Below, one piece after another: positions 30,201 to 40,865 of a stretch of DNA of 64,000 bases. Made by a program: the position numbers and the translations under genes. This DNA is from Pyropia yezoensis. Taxonomy: Eukaryota; Rhodophyta; Bangiophyceae; Bangiales; Bangiaceae. Under the pieces are notes generated by a model. That model searched no databases. It saw only the letters and a program-made list of their open reading frames with translations, and was not told the origin of the DNA. How positions within the stretch are numbered: the stretch's first letter is position 1; each line of letters begins with the position of its first letter. Location of the stretch: positions 9,741,794-9,805,793 of the forward strand of contig CM020620.1 in NCBI GenBank assembly GCA_009829735.1, in the 5' to 3' direction.

Positions 30201-32144
30201 GTCGCCGCTCCTCCGCCTCCGTGCCACACCGCCACCCGAAGACGGCCCCGCGGGCGGCCGAGAGGTGGCCCCCGCCTTGGCCCGCCGCCGCTCGTAAGAT
30301 GCAGTGGCCGACGACGCGTCAGACCGCCCGCCTGACGACAGTGGCTCTTCCTCAACGAACCGCACGTTGTTTTGGGCCATTAGGTACTCGTCCAAGCTGT
30401 CGTTGCCTACTGAAGTGAAGCTTTCGCCACTGTGGCGGCGGCTGTGACGACTGCGGCGCTCCCCGCTGCCGCGGCTATTCTTGGTACGGAACGTGCGGGC
30501 AAGCGACCGCCGTGCCTGGCGTTGCCGCTCGTCCTCGTCCGGTCGCTCGTCGTCCTCGTCCGAGCCACCACTGCTGTCAGAGCCGCCGCCCTCGCGGAAT
30601 GACTGGAAGGCCTGCGCAAAATGGGCCAGATCGTGCTCCGGCACCTGCTTCAGCATGTCCTGGATTAGCTTCATCTTCCTGCGGGCCTCCACATCGTCGG
30701 CGCCACCATCGCCGAGGTGCCCAGCTGCCGAAATGGCGTCTGCCGCTGCAGTGGCGTTGCGCGCCCCAACGGTGGCAGTGAGCTCGGAGAGGAAGTCCTG
30801 CCCCGCCGACGAGTCCATGATCGCCGCCTGCTGGGCAGTCACCGTCGGGTTGTATCGAGGAGGCGCCGCGCCCGAAGCGCCGCCCATCCCTGGGCCGCCG
30901 CCCATGCCAACGCCAGCACCTGCTCCCGACCCTGGCACCCCACCAGCCCCCGCTCCCGCCACATGTGCAGGGTGCACCAACGGCGCCGTGGGCGCCGTCG
31001 ACGCCAGGTTGCTAATCACCGATGCCTCCTCGCGAACCCGATCCAGATAGTGCAGCACGCCAGCGCCGTACTTCTTCTCAAACGCAGCGTTGCCCTCCGT
31101 GTCGTCGACCTCGGGCTCGGTATCCACGTCGTCGGGGAAAAACACGTCCACTGCAAGGTGGCTGTCGACGCGCAGCTCCCCCACGTCGGGCGCCAGGTCC
31201 AGCTCCCCAATGCCCACCCGGTGGCATGGCGCCTCCACAAACGAAGTGTGGAGAACGGCGGAGAAGAGCGGGCGGGTCTGGTCCACCAGCGGCAGCCAGT
31301 GCTCAAACACCAACACCGCGTCGCCACAAACCACCTCGTCCAGGTCAAACGAAGCAAAGTCGGTACCCACAGCAGCGGCCTCGCCCTCTCGCCGCACCAG
31401 CGTGACGCACTCGTGAGCGTCTTCAAACTTGGATGGCGTGTAGAGGCGCACGATGGGGTTCCAAGGATCTCCCCCGGCGAGGGTGACGCTCCCCTGCACC
31501 AGCACCTTGAGCAACCGGACGGGCTTGCGCAACGGCAGTGACGCGGTGCGGCGGACGGCAGAGAACCAGCCCATGAGGGCGGTCAGGTTGGGCCGCCGCG
31601 ACCCGTCCGCCTCCTCCAACAGCTGCCGGTCGGTGGTGAGCCGGGCGCTCCGCGCGCGGGCAAGGAAAAGCGCCAGCGCATCCGTACCCGTCTCGGCCAC
31701 TCGCGTATACACCCAGTAGGCCGCTGACAGCAGCGCCACGGGCGCCATGGCCGGGTAGCCGGGGAAGAGGTTGGTGCCAACGAGCAGCACCACCCGGCTG
31801 TGCCCCGTCGCGGCACCGGCTGCCAAGTAGTCGTACATGTCGGCGACCACCTCCCACACGCTGTGCAGCGACGGGGCACCCGCCCAGGGTCCCAGGTACA
31901 CCACGTGGGAGGTGAGGACGTCGGCACAGACCGAGGTAAGGAAGGGGGCGGGGGATGTATCAACCAGCAGGATTTCTGACAGGTCCCCATACCGCTTGCG
32001 AGACTTGGCCAGGACCGCTCGGAGGTCCCCATCAAACGCCCCATCGTCCGAGTGCACGCCCGCCCACAGGCCGTCGGAGAGCTCAACAACGCACCGCTTG
32101 ACGGGTTTCTTGTAGAATGTCTGCAGCAGGCCTAGGCCCTTCAT
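27300..32144 (-). CDS. Formin with PTEN-like/C2 N-terminus, FH1 and FH2 domains
   Basis: Formins nucleate and elongate actin filaments. This 1614-residue single-exon frame starts at ATG 32144. Residues about 1-185 follow the fold pattern of the PTEN-like phosphatase domain, and about 190-345 a C2-like domain, the layout of plant class II formins. The catalytic HCxxGxxR loop is not there: the corresponding place reads VVLLVGTNLFPGYPAM, so it should be inactive. About 350-690 is low complexity. FH1 spans about 695-920 with many Pro runs separated by GGLRPP units that would bind profilin-actin. FH2 begins near 955 (KMVHWTPL), continues through LLAACREVKASDRLQSFLAVALMTGNFLNAGT (split here at positions about 1150-1180) and resumes with a FLGED-type end near 1425. 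A low-complexity insert of about 120 residues (about 1280-1400) interrupts FH2. The C-terminus is Lys/Ala-rich then Ser-rich. No DAD motif is obvious. Confidence 0.93.
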   Translation of the reverse strand: MKGLGLLQTFYKKPVKRCVVELSDGLWAGVHSDDGAFDGDLRAVLAKSRKRYGDLSEILLVDTSPAPFLTSVCADVLTSHVVYLGPWAGAPSLHSVWEVVADMYDYLAAGAATGHSRVVLLVGTNLFPGYPAMAPVALLSAAYWVYTRVAETGTDALALFLARARSARLTTDRQLLEEADGSRRPNLTALMGWFSAVRRTASLPLRKPVRLLKVLVQGSVTLAGGDPWNPIVRLYTPSKFEDAHECVTLVRREGEAAAVGTDFASFDLDEVVCGDAVLVFEHWLPLVDQTRPLFSAVLHTSFVEAPCHRVGIGELDLAPDVGELRVDSHLAVDVFFPDDVDTEPEVDDTEGNAAFEKKYGAGVLHYLDRVREEASVISNLASTAPTAPLVHPAHVAGAGAGGVPGSGAGAGVGMGGGPGMGGASGAAPPRYNPTVTAQQAAIMDSSAGQDFLSELTATVGARNATAAADAISAAGHLGDGGADDVEARRKMKLIQDMLKQVPEHDLAHFAQAFQSFREGGGSDSSGGSDEDDERPDEDERQRQARRSLARTFRTKNSRGSGERRSRHSRRHSGESFTSVGNDSLDEYLMAQNNVRFVEEEPLSSGGRSDASSATASYERRRAKAGATSRPPAGPSSGGGVARRRRSGDGGGAGDGVEGVVGAAPSPEEEDAAIGTVLSPSATAATEGDGIDSSVGGSGQSGGVPPPPPPPAVGGSLPPPPPPPRGVPPPPPPPGAGAGGGPPPPPPPPGGLRPPTPGGGGGGPAPPPPPPPPPGGLRLPTPGPGEGARAPPPPPPPPGGLRPPVPGASGGGAGGAGPPKPPPPPPPPGGLRPPTPGGGAGGPRPPPPPPPPGGLRPPAPGGGAGGPKPPPPPPPPGGLRRPGPPVPPPPGGLRPPGPPVPPPPGGLRPPRHQGAGPPPPGALKAPGGGLPPRPSGAAGDADAAAAAASNSALAAAKAAKAKRNETKMVHWTPLSKQKVQKSLFESEAFRNNAAADMAKLVDEGVQKQIQAAFSSKPPPKAEPTPEEAAAAAEAERNKPFSAGVLEARRMQNIEITLRRFPVGPPAIVDAIRCLDPTGVVLSDENVAALGATIPTSEECMAAKLFAASPEGIENLTKLNPAESFVVHASKVPRFSQKVSAMLTIRSATGAAAEIKKSLDTLLAACREVKASDRLQSFLAVALMTGNFLNAGTNKGAARGVRIESLLKFNDTRSLDRDVSLLHYIAQLVAEKAPEVLELQEQLSHVAAAQRISKDDLSVELTQLQRAITILGSEITQMLKDEPAEAALRAAGPPPPSGASKSSTAGGLRVAPPPPQQLLSVVGRDLSRGTSSAGKVVGAERRAGPLASGDSLSSTSSPPTGVAEADAAAAGAKKPTDAAVAQGGDDTGEGDGDDVDEAGADAEETPLAAARRVYAEAESTSAELQVLLNTAVREFEDTATFLGEDTRSKTDELFCTLNTLIKDIERCAVENAAREKDKAKKEAQKQRLAAANQAKEGKDKAITVKDAVKDAAAVKDSPATPEQVALNADRSSPSSLLSNTDGADAGKPTGTLPVSRVGGNGDGDVAPPEEDHVELTFGAHDGPLSSSTPSDSSATSSRRGSARRKRSNRTRRPAQT
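29400..30060 (-). repeat. Proline-rich FH1-coding tandem repeat tract
   Basis: Imperfect repeats encode poly-Pro followed by GGLRPPxPG units, at least nine times in a row. Repeat-driven length variation is expected here between alleles. Confidence 0.8.
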
Positions 32145-33071
32145 CGTTGGGGCAGTACGGGAATGGGTCAGGCGGCCGCGTCAGCCAGACAAGAGGAAGA
32201 AAGGGGGGAGAGGGGAGGGAGGGGGGGGAAGGGGGGAAGGGGGGAAGGGGGTTGCCAGCACAAGAGGGTGGCGGCTCAGCCAGCAACGCTCCCCCGCGAC
32301 CAGCAACGGGCTAGACGCGCGTGCCACGCATGGGGGTGGCCGGCGCTGCCGGGCGCGCCGCCGACGCCGCCCGCCGGTCGCGCCCCCGCCTCGGCGGCCG
32401 GGACCCCCCACAGACGATGGCGGGGGCGGCAGCAACCGGGGACACCACACCCGCGCGTCAGTGGCGCGGGGTGGACAGGGCGGGTAGCGAACGAACTGGG
32501 GGGCACCGCAGCCGGCGCCACGCCGCTGCCACCACCCTGCGTCCACCGCCCCCCCCACCCCCACTCCCCCCAAACCCCCAACCTCCCCCAACCTCCCCAG
32601 CTACTAGCCCCACGACCCCCCGCGTGCAGAGGGGGGGGGGCAGCGGTGCTTGGTCACGGGCCGCACCAGGCCGCGGGCCGCCCGCACTGCGCTGCGGGTG
32701 GGGGCGACGGTCACCGTGGCGGTGGGGGGGAGCGGAGCAAGGCGGCCCCGGCCCCGAGGCGCTCCTTGTCGGCCTGCCGGCCGCGACCCCCCCCCCCCCC
32801 CCCCCTGCGCGTGGGGGAAGCATGAATCGGCCGTGGTCACACGTGGCGGCTCGCGCGGCGGCTGTCTGCGTTGGGGGTGCTGGCGCCTCCCCCCAACACA
32901 CCCCACCCCCACCTCCCCTCTCCTCCGTTATTTTTCAGTCTGCGGCGCCCCTTCCGCGGCGTCAACGGTGACCCCACTGTCATTTCGCCAGGCCCGCCCC
33001 TGTCCGGGGGCCGGCCGGTGTGTCAGCGAAGGGCCATTGGTTAGGCCGTCAAGGGCCCAATGGAATGACAA
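32145..33071. other. Intergenic, formin upstream region, GC-rich
   Basis: Includes G-runs near 32219-32250 and 32631-32639 and a C-run near 32789-32804. Frames on both strands are Pro/Arg/Gly-rich and not convincing. Confidence 0.5.
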
Positions 33072-33650
33072 TTAAATTGAGTGTGAAGACACGAGACATC
33101 TACAGTACAACGACTGTTGGACAGGAGCCCCGCCATCCTGTGTTGCGTCGTTCGGCCGAACCGTTGCAACTTTCGGCGAATACAGCTTATTAGCGTTTCG
33201 GAAACCGAACGCGTTTCGGATGAAGACAATGCGCAATTCGAATTGTTCCAGCAGAGATTCATGCGACAAGAAGACAAAAAATACGCAGACACCCGAGCGC
33301 TGAGCGGCAGAGAAACGGGGGGGAGAGAGCGGCGTCGACGGGCCCCAGCCAGCGGCGACGGCGACCACAATCGCCGCTGCCTGGTTTTCGTGGGGGGCAG
33401 TGGCCCAGCCGCAGCGGTAGAGCCCGTCGGGGGTGAGCCAGTCGGCAAGGCAGGGACCAACGAGCATGGCGCTCAGCGGCGGGAAAGTGGGGTCAGAAGA
33501 GAGGGACGCCGAGGGACCTATCACGATGGCGGCGGCGGCCGCCGTCGCCAACGTGCGACCGGAGCCCACGCCGCCTCCGAGGCTGTTGCCAAGCTGCCAG
33601 CCCTCCGCGCCCACCGCGGCGCCCGGGGCAAGCACCACAGCGGCGCCCAT
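33072..33650 (-). CDS. Possible small membrane protein or exon (weak)
   Basis: ATG at 33650 opens 192 codons. The first about 110 residues read like genuine coding sequence: repeated Ala/Gly/Val hydrophobic stretches (TLATAAAAAIVIGPSASLS, then PPLSAMLVGPCLADWL and AAAIVVAVAAGW) separated by short polar loops, suggesting three or four membrane segments. The second half differs in composition and may be read-through of an intron or UTR. The ATG is directly preceded by cttctgcag, so it could also be an internal exon using that acceptor. No family is recognised. Confidence 0.35.
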   Translation of the reverse strand: MGAAVVLAPGAAVGAEGWQLGNSLGGGVGSGRTLATAAAAAIVIGPSASLSSDPTFPPLSAMLVGPCLADWLTPDGLYRCGWATAPHENQAAAIVVAVAAGWGPSTPLSPPRFSAAQRSGVCVFFVFLSHESLLEQFELRIVFIRNAFGFRNANKLYSPKVATVRPNDATQDGGAPVQQSLYCRCLVSSHSI

Positions 33651-36469
33651 CTGCAGAAGCAGACGCTGCTGGTTCAGCTAGGCTTTGCGCTGCTTCTCCT
33701 TTCTGCGGCCGCTGCAGCTGCCGGTGGTGGTCGCCTCGGAACCAGCGACACCATGCCAAGGTCGTCCGGGAGAGCCAAGACACGCACACGCCCCGATGTA
33801 CCCATGTCCATGCCCTGGTCAGGCTGACTTACCTGGCCTCTGACTCGTCACATACACTCACACAGAGCCAATTGACGACCACGTGTATCTACTCGTTGCA
33901 TGTATCTATGGTTCGGGCGAATGCTTTGAGAGTTCAGGCGAGTACGCCGTATTCGCGAAACCGAACCGGAGCCGAATCGCCCCCCAACCCGGTGAGTGCC
34001 CCGAGTTGGGGCCCCCAACCCAGTTGCCGGCCCCGATGACCTCCGACCCGCTAACTCGACGAGAGGCGCAACGGGCGGGCAGGTGCGCCCCCGGCGGGCA
34101 GGTCGAGGACGGCCTCCACCAGGTCGTCCTCTCCTCGTCCCCATCCATGTCGTCGTCCCTAACCCTGGCCAACGTAGTTGGCCGCCCGTGTGTGACCGCA
34201 GAATAGGGGCCTCGGGGATAGGGGACGTCCCCGCCTGGTGGCGGCGCGGCAGTCCCGCCGCTGCCTCCTGTCGGGGGCAGGTGGTCCGTGCTAGTGGGCC
34301 CAACGGGCGTCGGGGGGGGCGGTTGGCCCTCACTCCTCCCGGTTCATACCCCACACCAGTGCCCCGTTCGATGGCCGACGCAACTGCCACCGCCGCCACC
34401 TCCGCCACTACCCCAGGGCCACCACCCCAAGGCCAGCGCCCCCGCCACTGCCGCCCGTAGCGGCCGCTGTCGCGGCCGCTGCCACCGCTGACGCGGCGGC
34501 GGTGGCGGCCGTACGGAGCGGTGCTTCCCATCCAGAGCGGCCCTTCCCTCGGAAGGTCGGGCGGCCACTATTTCCCACAGACGCCGTCGACGGCGCTTAC
34601 TCGCCGCCGTCGCGGCCGCTGCCGCGAACTCTCACAACGCACCTCGCTGCGTCCCAGCGCCGACCGCCCGGGACTCGAGATGAGGACAGTTAATTTCATT
34701 GACTTTTTGAGAAATTCACGTCACGTGTGCGAAGCTCCTCTACAAGTCCCCCGCGCACCCTGGGGGGGGCTCCAGCTGCCGGCGATAACGGCAGCTGACG
34801 GGAGCCGCAGCCCCGGCAGCAGCAGAGACAGGCGGCAGTGGCAGGAGAGGCCGGCAGATAGCAGGGGAGGCAGCCACCGGCCACTGCAGTGGCAGTCGGC
34901 AGCTGCCGGGAACTCGCGCCCACCCACAACGGCAGCAGGCGGCAGGCGGCAGCCTGCACCCGGCGGCGAGGGTCAGCCACTGGCCGCGGCAAAAGCGGCG
35001 GCGGCAGGCAGGCGGCGGCCGGCGGGGAGAGCAGGCGACGGCCGCTCGCTGCCGGAGGCCGACGGCGCCAAGCGCGCCGGCGGGCGGCGGCAGACGCGGA
35101 CCGCAGCCATTATGGTTCCCAGGATGCCAGACTTCCACCAGTCCTGCGAGGAATTACTCGAAAGGTCATCATCGTCTCGACTTTTTCTGAAAATGTCTAA
35201 ACGATGATGTCGACTCGTCGGGTATCCATGCTCGCCCTCCCCTTTCACCGCATCCGACAGTGGTCCCCCGCATTCAAGGGAATTGGGTCCACCAGATGGG
35301 GTGCTACAAGATCGATAAGACCGGAGTTCGGTAGCGAATATGCGATACACATCGTTGACGCCGTCGCTACCAGCGTAATGCCCTCGGCCTTAAGGCGGGA
35401 GTGTCGTCGTTGGCTTCGCGGCGGACGTCGTCGGCGAGGTGGCGGGCGTGGCGCTGTCCGAGTTGCGGAGGGCGAAGCTCTTTCCGCGTCCGGACGGGTG
35501 CAGCGCTGTCGGCGTATCGTCTGTTGCATCCACACAATCGGTCGTGGGGCCGTTCACAGGCCTGTTGAGTGGTGCCTTGGGCGAGACAACTACATCCCGG
35601 TGTCAATGCGAATGAGGCAGCGGCCGCAGTTTGGTGACGTGGCTGCCGGCCGCACGGCGTCCTGCCTCTTCGACAGAGGCACCTTGTGGGGAACAGCGGT
35701 GGTGGTGGTGGCTGCGGTCGCGTGCCTAAATGGTTTTACACGCCGTCACCGCCGCCACCACCGCTGCGGTCGCCGCCCGCCGGCCAGTGCATCCTCTAGT
35801 CGCGACTGAGTGGTCTTCTTAGGGAGTTTGTTTGGCGGTCGAGGTCCTGACCGCGCGGCGGCGGCGCAGTTGGCGGCTCGTGATGCCGCAACAGGAGGCG
35901 ACGGCTGGCTGGGCGCCGACGTGGCCCCTTCGTGCCGCGTTGCTACTCACGCTTCCGGCGGCAACGCGAGCGCGCTGCCAAGCACCCTCTGTCCGGCCGG
36001 CTACCCTCTTTGTGCAGCAATGGGTGGGAGTGGTGCTGCTCGTGCTAGCGGCCTCATCGACTCATTCGTACATACCTCGTTTGCCGATCATGTGTAACCA
36101 CATGGGGAACTAACCACGGAAAACACAGAAATAAATAGACACATCCAATGATCGTGGACATCAAACCAGTCTCAAAAAAAAAACACGTCTTGATGACCCA
36201 CCCACCGCTGCTGGCGCTGCGCTCGCCATCCCGCCCGTCGCTGCTGAAGAGGCCCTCCGTGGGCTGCCGCTGCCGCCACTGCCGCCGCCGCCGCCGCCAC
36301 TGCGGTCAGCCGCCGCCGCCGGTAAAGGCCTCCTCGCTCTCCGCCGCCGACTTGCGCAGCGCCGCGTCCAGCTTCGGCGTTAATGGCCGTAGCCACCTCC
36401 TCCACCCTTCACCACCCCTCCCCCGTCCGGCCGACTGGGACCCCCCGCCTGGGGCCTCTCCCCATCCGC
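33651..36469. other. Intergenic, only weak ORFs
   Basis: About 33830-34000 and 36060-36190 are AT-richer. 34740-35100 is dominated by cggcag/cagctg-type repeats. Frames at 35204-35809 and 35810-36097 (+) are open but lack a recognisable domain. An A-run sits near 36174-36182. Confidence 0.4.
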
Positions 36470-39400
36470 TCATGCGGTCGATCCGCCGGCTGCTACCGGG
36501 TCGCCGCTCGCCACCGACCCCCCAGCCACCGACATCGCCGTCCCGTCTGCTCCCGTCCCGACCGAGTCGCTCGCCTCCCCTGGCTCTTGCCCCCGCCCAC
36601 GCAGAAAAGCCGCATTGATGCGTTGCGCATGATCGAGGGACACGCCCCCGTAGCTCCGGATCGTAAGCTCCCACCTGCAGCGCAAACGGTTCCCTGCCAT
36701 CCTCTCCTTCAGTTCGGCACCCTGAACGCGCTTGTCGCAACGCTTCGGTTGTTGCCACCGAACTGGCATGTCACCATTGTGGTTCTCCAACCAAGTGATC
36801 ATGTCCTTAACGACAGGCCATTGCCGCAGATGCAGGGATCGCTCTGCACGACTTGCACGATCCGCCTCCCACTGAAAGCCCTGGTCCGTGAGCCACTGCT
36901 CCTCCGCCGGGTCACCAAGTCCACGCTGAAGCCGCACGTGGTGCAATCGGGTACGGGACGCCCCATGATGTTCAGCGACCCGCAGGTCCCCGTGTTCCTC
37001 CTTGCACGTCTCGAGCGCGGCGCGTTGCTTTCGCCACTCGCGAGTGTCCCTAACAATAGGGACAAGCGGGAGAGCCGATAACGACGGCGTATTGTTGTTG
37101 AGTGCCGCCATGCCGTGTCCCTCCAGCAACCGGTAGACGGCTCGCTCCACCGCGGCCACCGCCATGCGAATGGGAATGTCCCCATCCGGGCCCGTGTAGT
37201 AGTAGACGATTGTCCGCCAAAAATCTTTTGGGTGTCGTCGATAGTGGATATCAAACGGGGGCGGGGTGTCTTGTGTATCAACAGCATCGTAGTGTACGTC
37301 GTCCCGGCTGTTGAAGGCACGCTGCACAGTCGTAAATGAAAAAGTATCCAGGCAGCTCCGCTTGCCGACGTAAACCGCTTTGACGCACGTCTTGCAACGA
37401 CCCTTGACATAGACGTAGACATAGACAAGCTTTCCTCTGCTCTACTCCGACCGTACCTTTCTGGCTGCCGGGTCGGTGGCCACCGTTTGAGGATGTTGTG
37501 CGCCTTCGGCCGCCGCACGCGCGGCCTCTTCCAGAATCGTAGGCATCGCCCTCTTGAGCAGCCGCATCACCTTCCTCCACTTTCGTTTTTCGGACCGGGT
37601 TGCCCCGGGTGGGAAAGCGTGACACCCCGACCGATCCGCCTGGCCGTCGAGTGACACCCAAGGGGCTGTCCGTGGGTCATCACCCAAAGTGGCGAGCGCG
37701 TCAGATCGCATGGCAGTCGTCCTGGTGCGGAGCGGGACGCGCATCTCCCCGAACACACCGTCGTTCTTGCTGTACCTCGAGAGGGGCAGGGTCAGTTGTC
37801 CACTGCGCCGGGCGCGCACGCAGCCACTTGATGGATTTGGTGGCTGTGCCTTGTCAACGTCCCCCGGGGCGCCACTGCTGCTCCCGCCGTCGCCGTCGCC
37901 ACTGTCGTCGTCGTCACTGTCAACGACGCTCCAGTCGACTCCCCGCCGCGGCAAAAGGTCTTCCTCACCCAAGCCTTCCATGTAGTCGTCGGCGCCACCA
38001 GCAACGACGTCTTCCTCCGCACAGGCAGCACCGCCAACGGGCGCGGAATTTCTCCCTGTCCCTGCTTCCCATACAGCGGGGGAGACCTCTCGGGAGCCAC
38101 GCCGGAGTCGTCGCTTGCGAGACCGCCTGACGGGGACGATTTCCTCACCCGACGAGTCTTCAGACATACGAGCCGACGACCAGCGCGAGGCAGACGTGGT
38201 CGGAGACCCCCCCACTGGGCGGGACGACGCGGGCGGTGAGGCGGAGGAGGTAGACGAATCACCAATCAGGATGACGGGGGATGCCGGCACAGGGGCAGAC
38301 GCGGCAGTCACCCGTGTCCCCGCAGTGTGTTCAATCGACGGTCGTCCGGCTCGTGGGCTGGTAGGCGGGTGTCCACCTGCGGTGGGCTCCACACGCATGA
38401 CCGTCGTGTTGGCCTCGTGCTCGGCCAGCCATTCATTCATGGCCCGCTCCAGACGCGCTTCTGCCTCCTCGTCCACCCCACCACCCTCTTTGTCGTCGTC
38501 GGTCGGTGTGGCTGTGGCCAGCGGACGCGCTTCTGCGTCCGCGTCCACCCCAACACCCCCTTTGTCGTCGTCAGGGGTCGGCGTGGCACTGGCCACGGCG
38601 CCGCCAGCCGCCGCACCTCCCCGGCTGCTGCCCCCGGCCGCTGCAAGCACATTGTGCCGTTCGTCACGGCCGCCGCGCCCACTGGGGGAGCGCGTGCCTC
38701 TGCGCATAGTGCTTGCAGCAGGAGGCCGCACAGTAGGTGGGACACCTTCTGCGGTGCGACGGAAACGAGCCCCGTGGGCGCCCCTCCCCGCATTCCCCGC
38801 TGACCCCACCCAGCCTTGTGCGCCGGGGGGGGCAGCTGGGAACCTGGGTGGAAAGCCATAGTAGACACCCGGGCCAGGGGGAAGACCGCGTAAATCCGGA
38901 GGATAGTGCGGACCCAGGGGAGGGGCGTGGGTCCACGGTTGAAAGCCTTGAGGGGCAACGGGGAAGATCCCTGGCCCAGGAGGGAAGGCATGCGGCCCCG
39001 GCGCATGCGCGCCAGGAAGGACGCCATGCGGACCAAGAGGGAGGGTGTGCGTCCATGGTACGCCACCGTGATCTACTGGGCCACCGTGACCTACTGGGAA
39101 GCCGTACGGACCGCCGGAACCGTGTGGGAAGGCGTGTGGACCGCCGGGACCTTGTGGGAAGCCGTACGGACCGCCGGAACCATGTGGGAAGGCGTGTGGA
39201 CCGCCGGGACCTTGTGGGAAGCCGTACGGACCGCCGGAACCATGTGGGAAGGCGTGTGGACCGCCGGGACCATGTGGGAAGGCGTGTGGACCGCCGGGAC
39301 CTTGTGGGCAGGCGTGTGGACCGCCGGGACCATGTGGGAAGGCGTGTGGACCGCCGGGACCTTGTGGGCAGGCGTGTGGACCGCCGGGACCTTGTGGGAA

Positions 39401-39604
39401 GGCGCGCGGCCCCGGCACAACGTTGTAATGACCAGCCGCTGGAGAGGCGTGAGGTCCCGGTGTGAAGCCATACCCGCCATGTGGGAGGGCAGGCAGGCCA
39501 GTGGACACACCTGAATGACCAGAAGCAGGTAGAGTGTTGGCACCGCCAGAGGCACGACGGCTGCGCTTTCGTCCACCCTTCCGCAGTGACGTCGTATGAG
39601 GCAT
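36470..39604 (-). CDS. Two-exon protein: Gly/Pro/His/Phe repeats plus helicase-associated-like repeats
   Basis: ATG at 39604 starts exon 1 (39604-37457, 716 codons). A consensus donor AAAG|GTACGG and acceptor GACTGTGCAG|CG define a 135-nt intron (37456-37322). Exon 2 (37321-36470) stays in phase, giving about 999 residues. The N-terminus is basic ([10 protein letters not shown]). Next come about 14 ten-residue units of [20 protein letters not shown] type, then a disordered acidic and Ser-rich middle. Exon 2 contains two to three repeats of helicase-associated-domain character, for example W[19 protein letters not shown] ending in GFQWE, then a second with [10 protein letters not shown]. These resemble the PF03457 pattern but lack several core Trp residues. 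No helicase motor is visible. Role is unknown; nucleic-acid binding is a guess. Confidence 0.6.
37322..37456 (-). other. Predicted spliceosomal intron, 135 nt
   Basis: GTACGG donor after AAAG and a T-rich stretch before GACTGTGCAG. Exons on both sides are in phase 0. Without splicing the first frame would stop five codons into the intron. Confidence 0.65.
39085..39415. repeat. 30-bp coding minisatellite
   Basis: About eleven head-to-tail units with cores accgccgggaccatgtggga or accgccgggaccttgtggg, sometimes varied to accgccggaaccatgtggg. Translated on the minus strand they give ten-residue [10 protein letters not shown]-type units inside exon 1. Confidence 0.9.
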
Positions 39605-39761
39605 TATGACAGCCACACAGTCCGTCGGTATGTACCGGGGATGGCAGGTGTTACACCGCACAACACCTCGCACTACCGACACAGATAGCGATCACCAGGC
39701 GGACAGGGACACACCGCACCTTCTCAGCACTCCAAGTGGGACCCAGTCGAGAGCGGGGGGA

Positions 39762-39832
39762 AAGGCAGACGAGGGGCAACCGGGCTACGCACAGAGCGTC
39801 ACCGGTTGAAGGCCACCTCTAGCCTGCTTCTC
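39762..39832 (+). repeat. Hairpin-capable dispersed repeat, copy 1
   Basis: About 71 bp with ggcagacgaggggcaaccgg, then cgtcaccggttgaaggc and ctagcctgc. CAACCGG near the centre pairs with CCGGTTG 21 nt further on. Confidence 0.7.
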
Positions 39833-39958
39833 CCAGCGCACGCCGGACCGGAGGACAGGCGGAGGAACCGGTGAGTGGCGGGGAGGGGGGGAGGAGAAGG
39901 GCGGAAGGGGGGGGGGGGGGGGGGGGGTGGTGGAAAAATAGACTCCCCCAGGCGGGCA

Positions 39959-40865
39959 GGAGCTCACCGCACCGCACGGCACACCACACCACCGAGTCAG
40001 AGGGCGACCACGCCCAGGCGGGCAGAGGCACGCCGCACCACACGCCGCACGACACCACCGAGTCAGGAGCTCACCGCACCGCACGGCACACCACACCACC
40101 GAGTCAGAGGGCGACCACGCCCAGGCGGGCAGAGGCACGCCGCACCACACGCCGCACGACACCACCGAGTCAGGAGCTCACCGCACCGCACGGCACACCA
40201 CACCACCGAGTCAGAGGGCGACCACGCCCAGGCGGGCAGAGGCACGCCGCACCACACGCCGCACGACACCACCGAGTCAGGAGCTCACCGCACCGCACGG
40301 CACACCACACCACCGAGTCAGAGGGCGACCACGCCCAGGCGGGCAGAGGCACGCCGCACCACACGCCGCACGACACCACCGAGTCAGGAGCTCACCGCAC
40401 CGCACGGCACACCACACCACCGAGTCAGAGGGCGACCACGCCCAGGCGGGCAGAGGCACGCCGCACCACACGCCGCACGACACCACCGAGTCAGGAGCTC
40501 ACCGCACCGCACGGCACACCACACCACCGAGTCAGAGGGCGACCACGCCCAGGCGGGCAGAGGCACGCCGCACCACACGCCGCACGACACCACCGAGTCA
40601 GGAGCTCACCGCACCGCACGGCACACCACACCACCAAGTCAGAGGGCGACGACGCCCAGGCGGGAAGGGGCACACCGCACCCCACCACCAAGTCAGAGGG
40701 TGACCACGCCCATGCGGGCAGGGGCACACCGCACCACCAAGTCAGAGGGCGACCACGCCCATGCGGGCACGGCACACCACACCACCAAGTCAGAGGGGGA
40801 CCACGCCCAGGGGCACGGCACACCACACCACCAAGTCAGAGGGCGACCACGCCCACGCCGGTCCA
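39959..40865 (+). repeat. 107-bp minisatellite, six full copies plus degenerate copies
   Basis: The anchor ggagctcaccgcaccgcac occurs at 39959, 40066, 40173, 40280, 40387, 40494 and 40601, exactly 107 bp apart, with essentially identical units between. After 40601 the unit decays into shorter copies around caccaagtcagagggcgacc until about 40865. Each unit contains two related halves (caccaccgagtcag twice). The period is not a multiple of three, so it is not coding. Confidence 0.95.

Noticed and set aside
39959-40700. CRISPR-like array of identical units
   Set aside because: The repeat is continuous at 107 bp with no unique spacers, in a eukaryotic context; it is a minisatellite.
39819-40826. 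Several identical 69-codon and longer His/Thr/Arg-rich open frames on both strands
   Set aside because: They recur every 107 bp with the minisatellite period and shift frame from unit to unit, so they are by-products.
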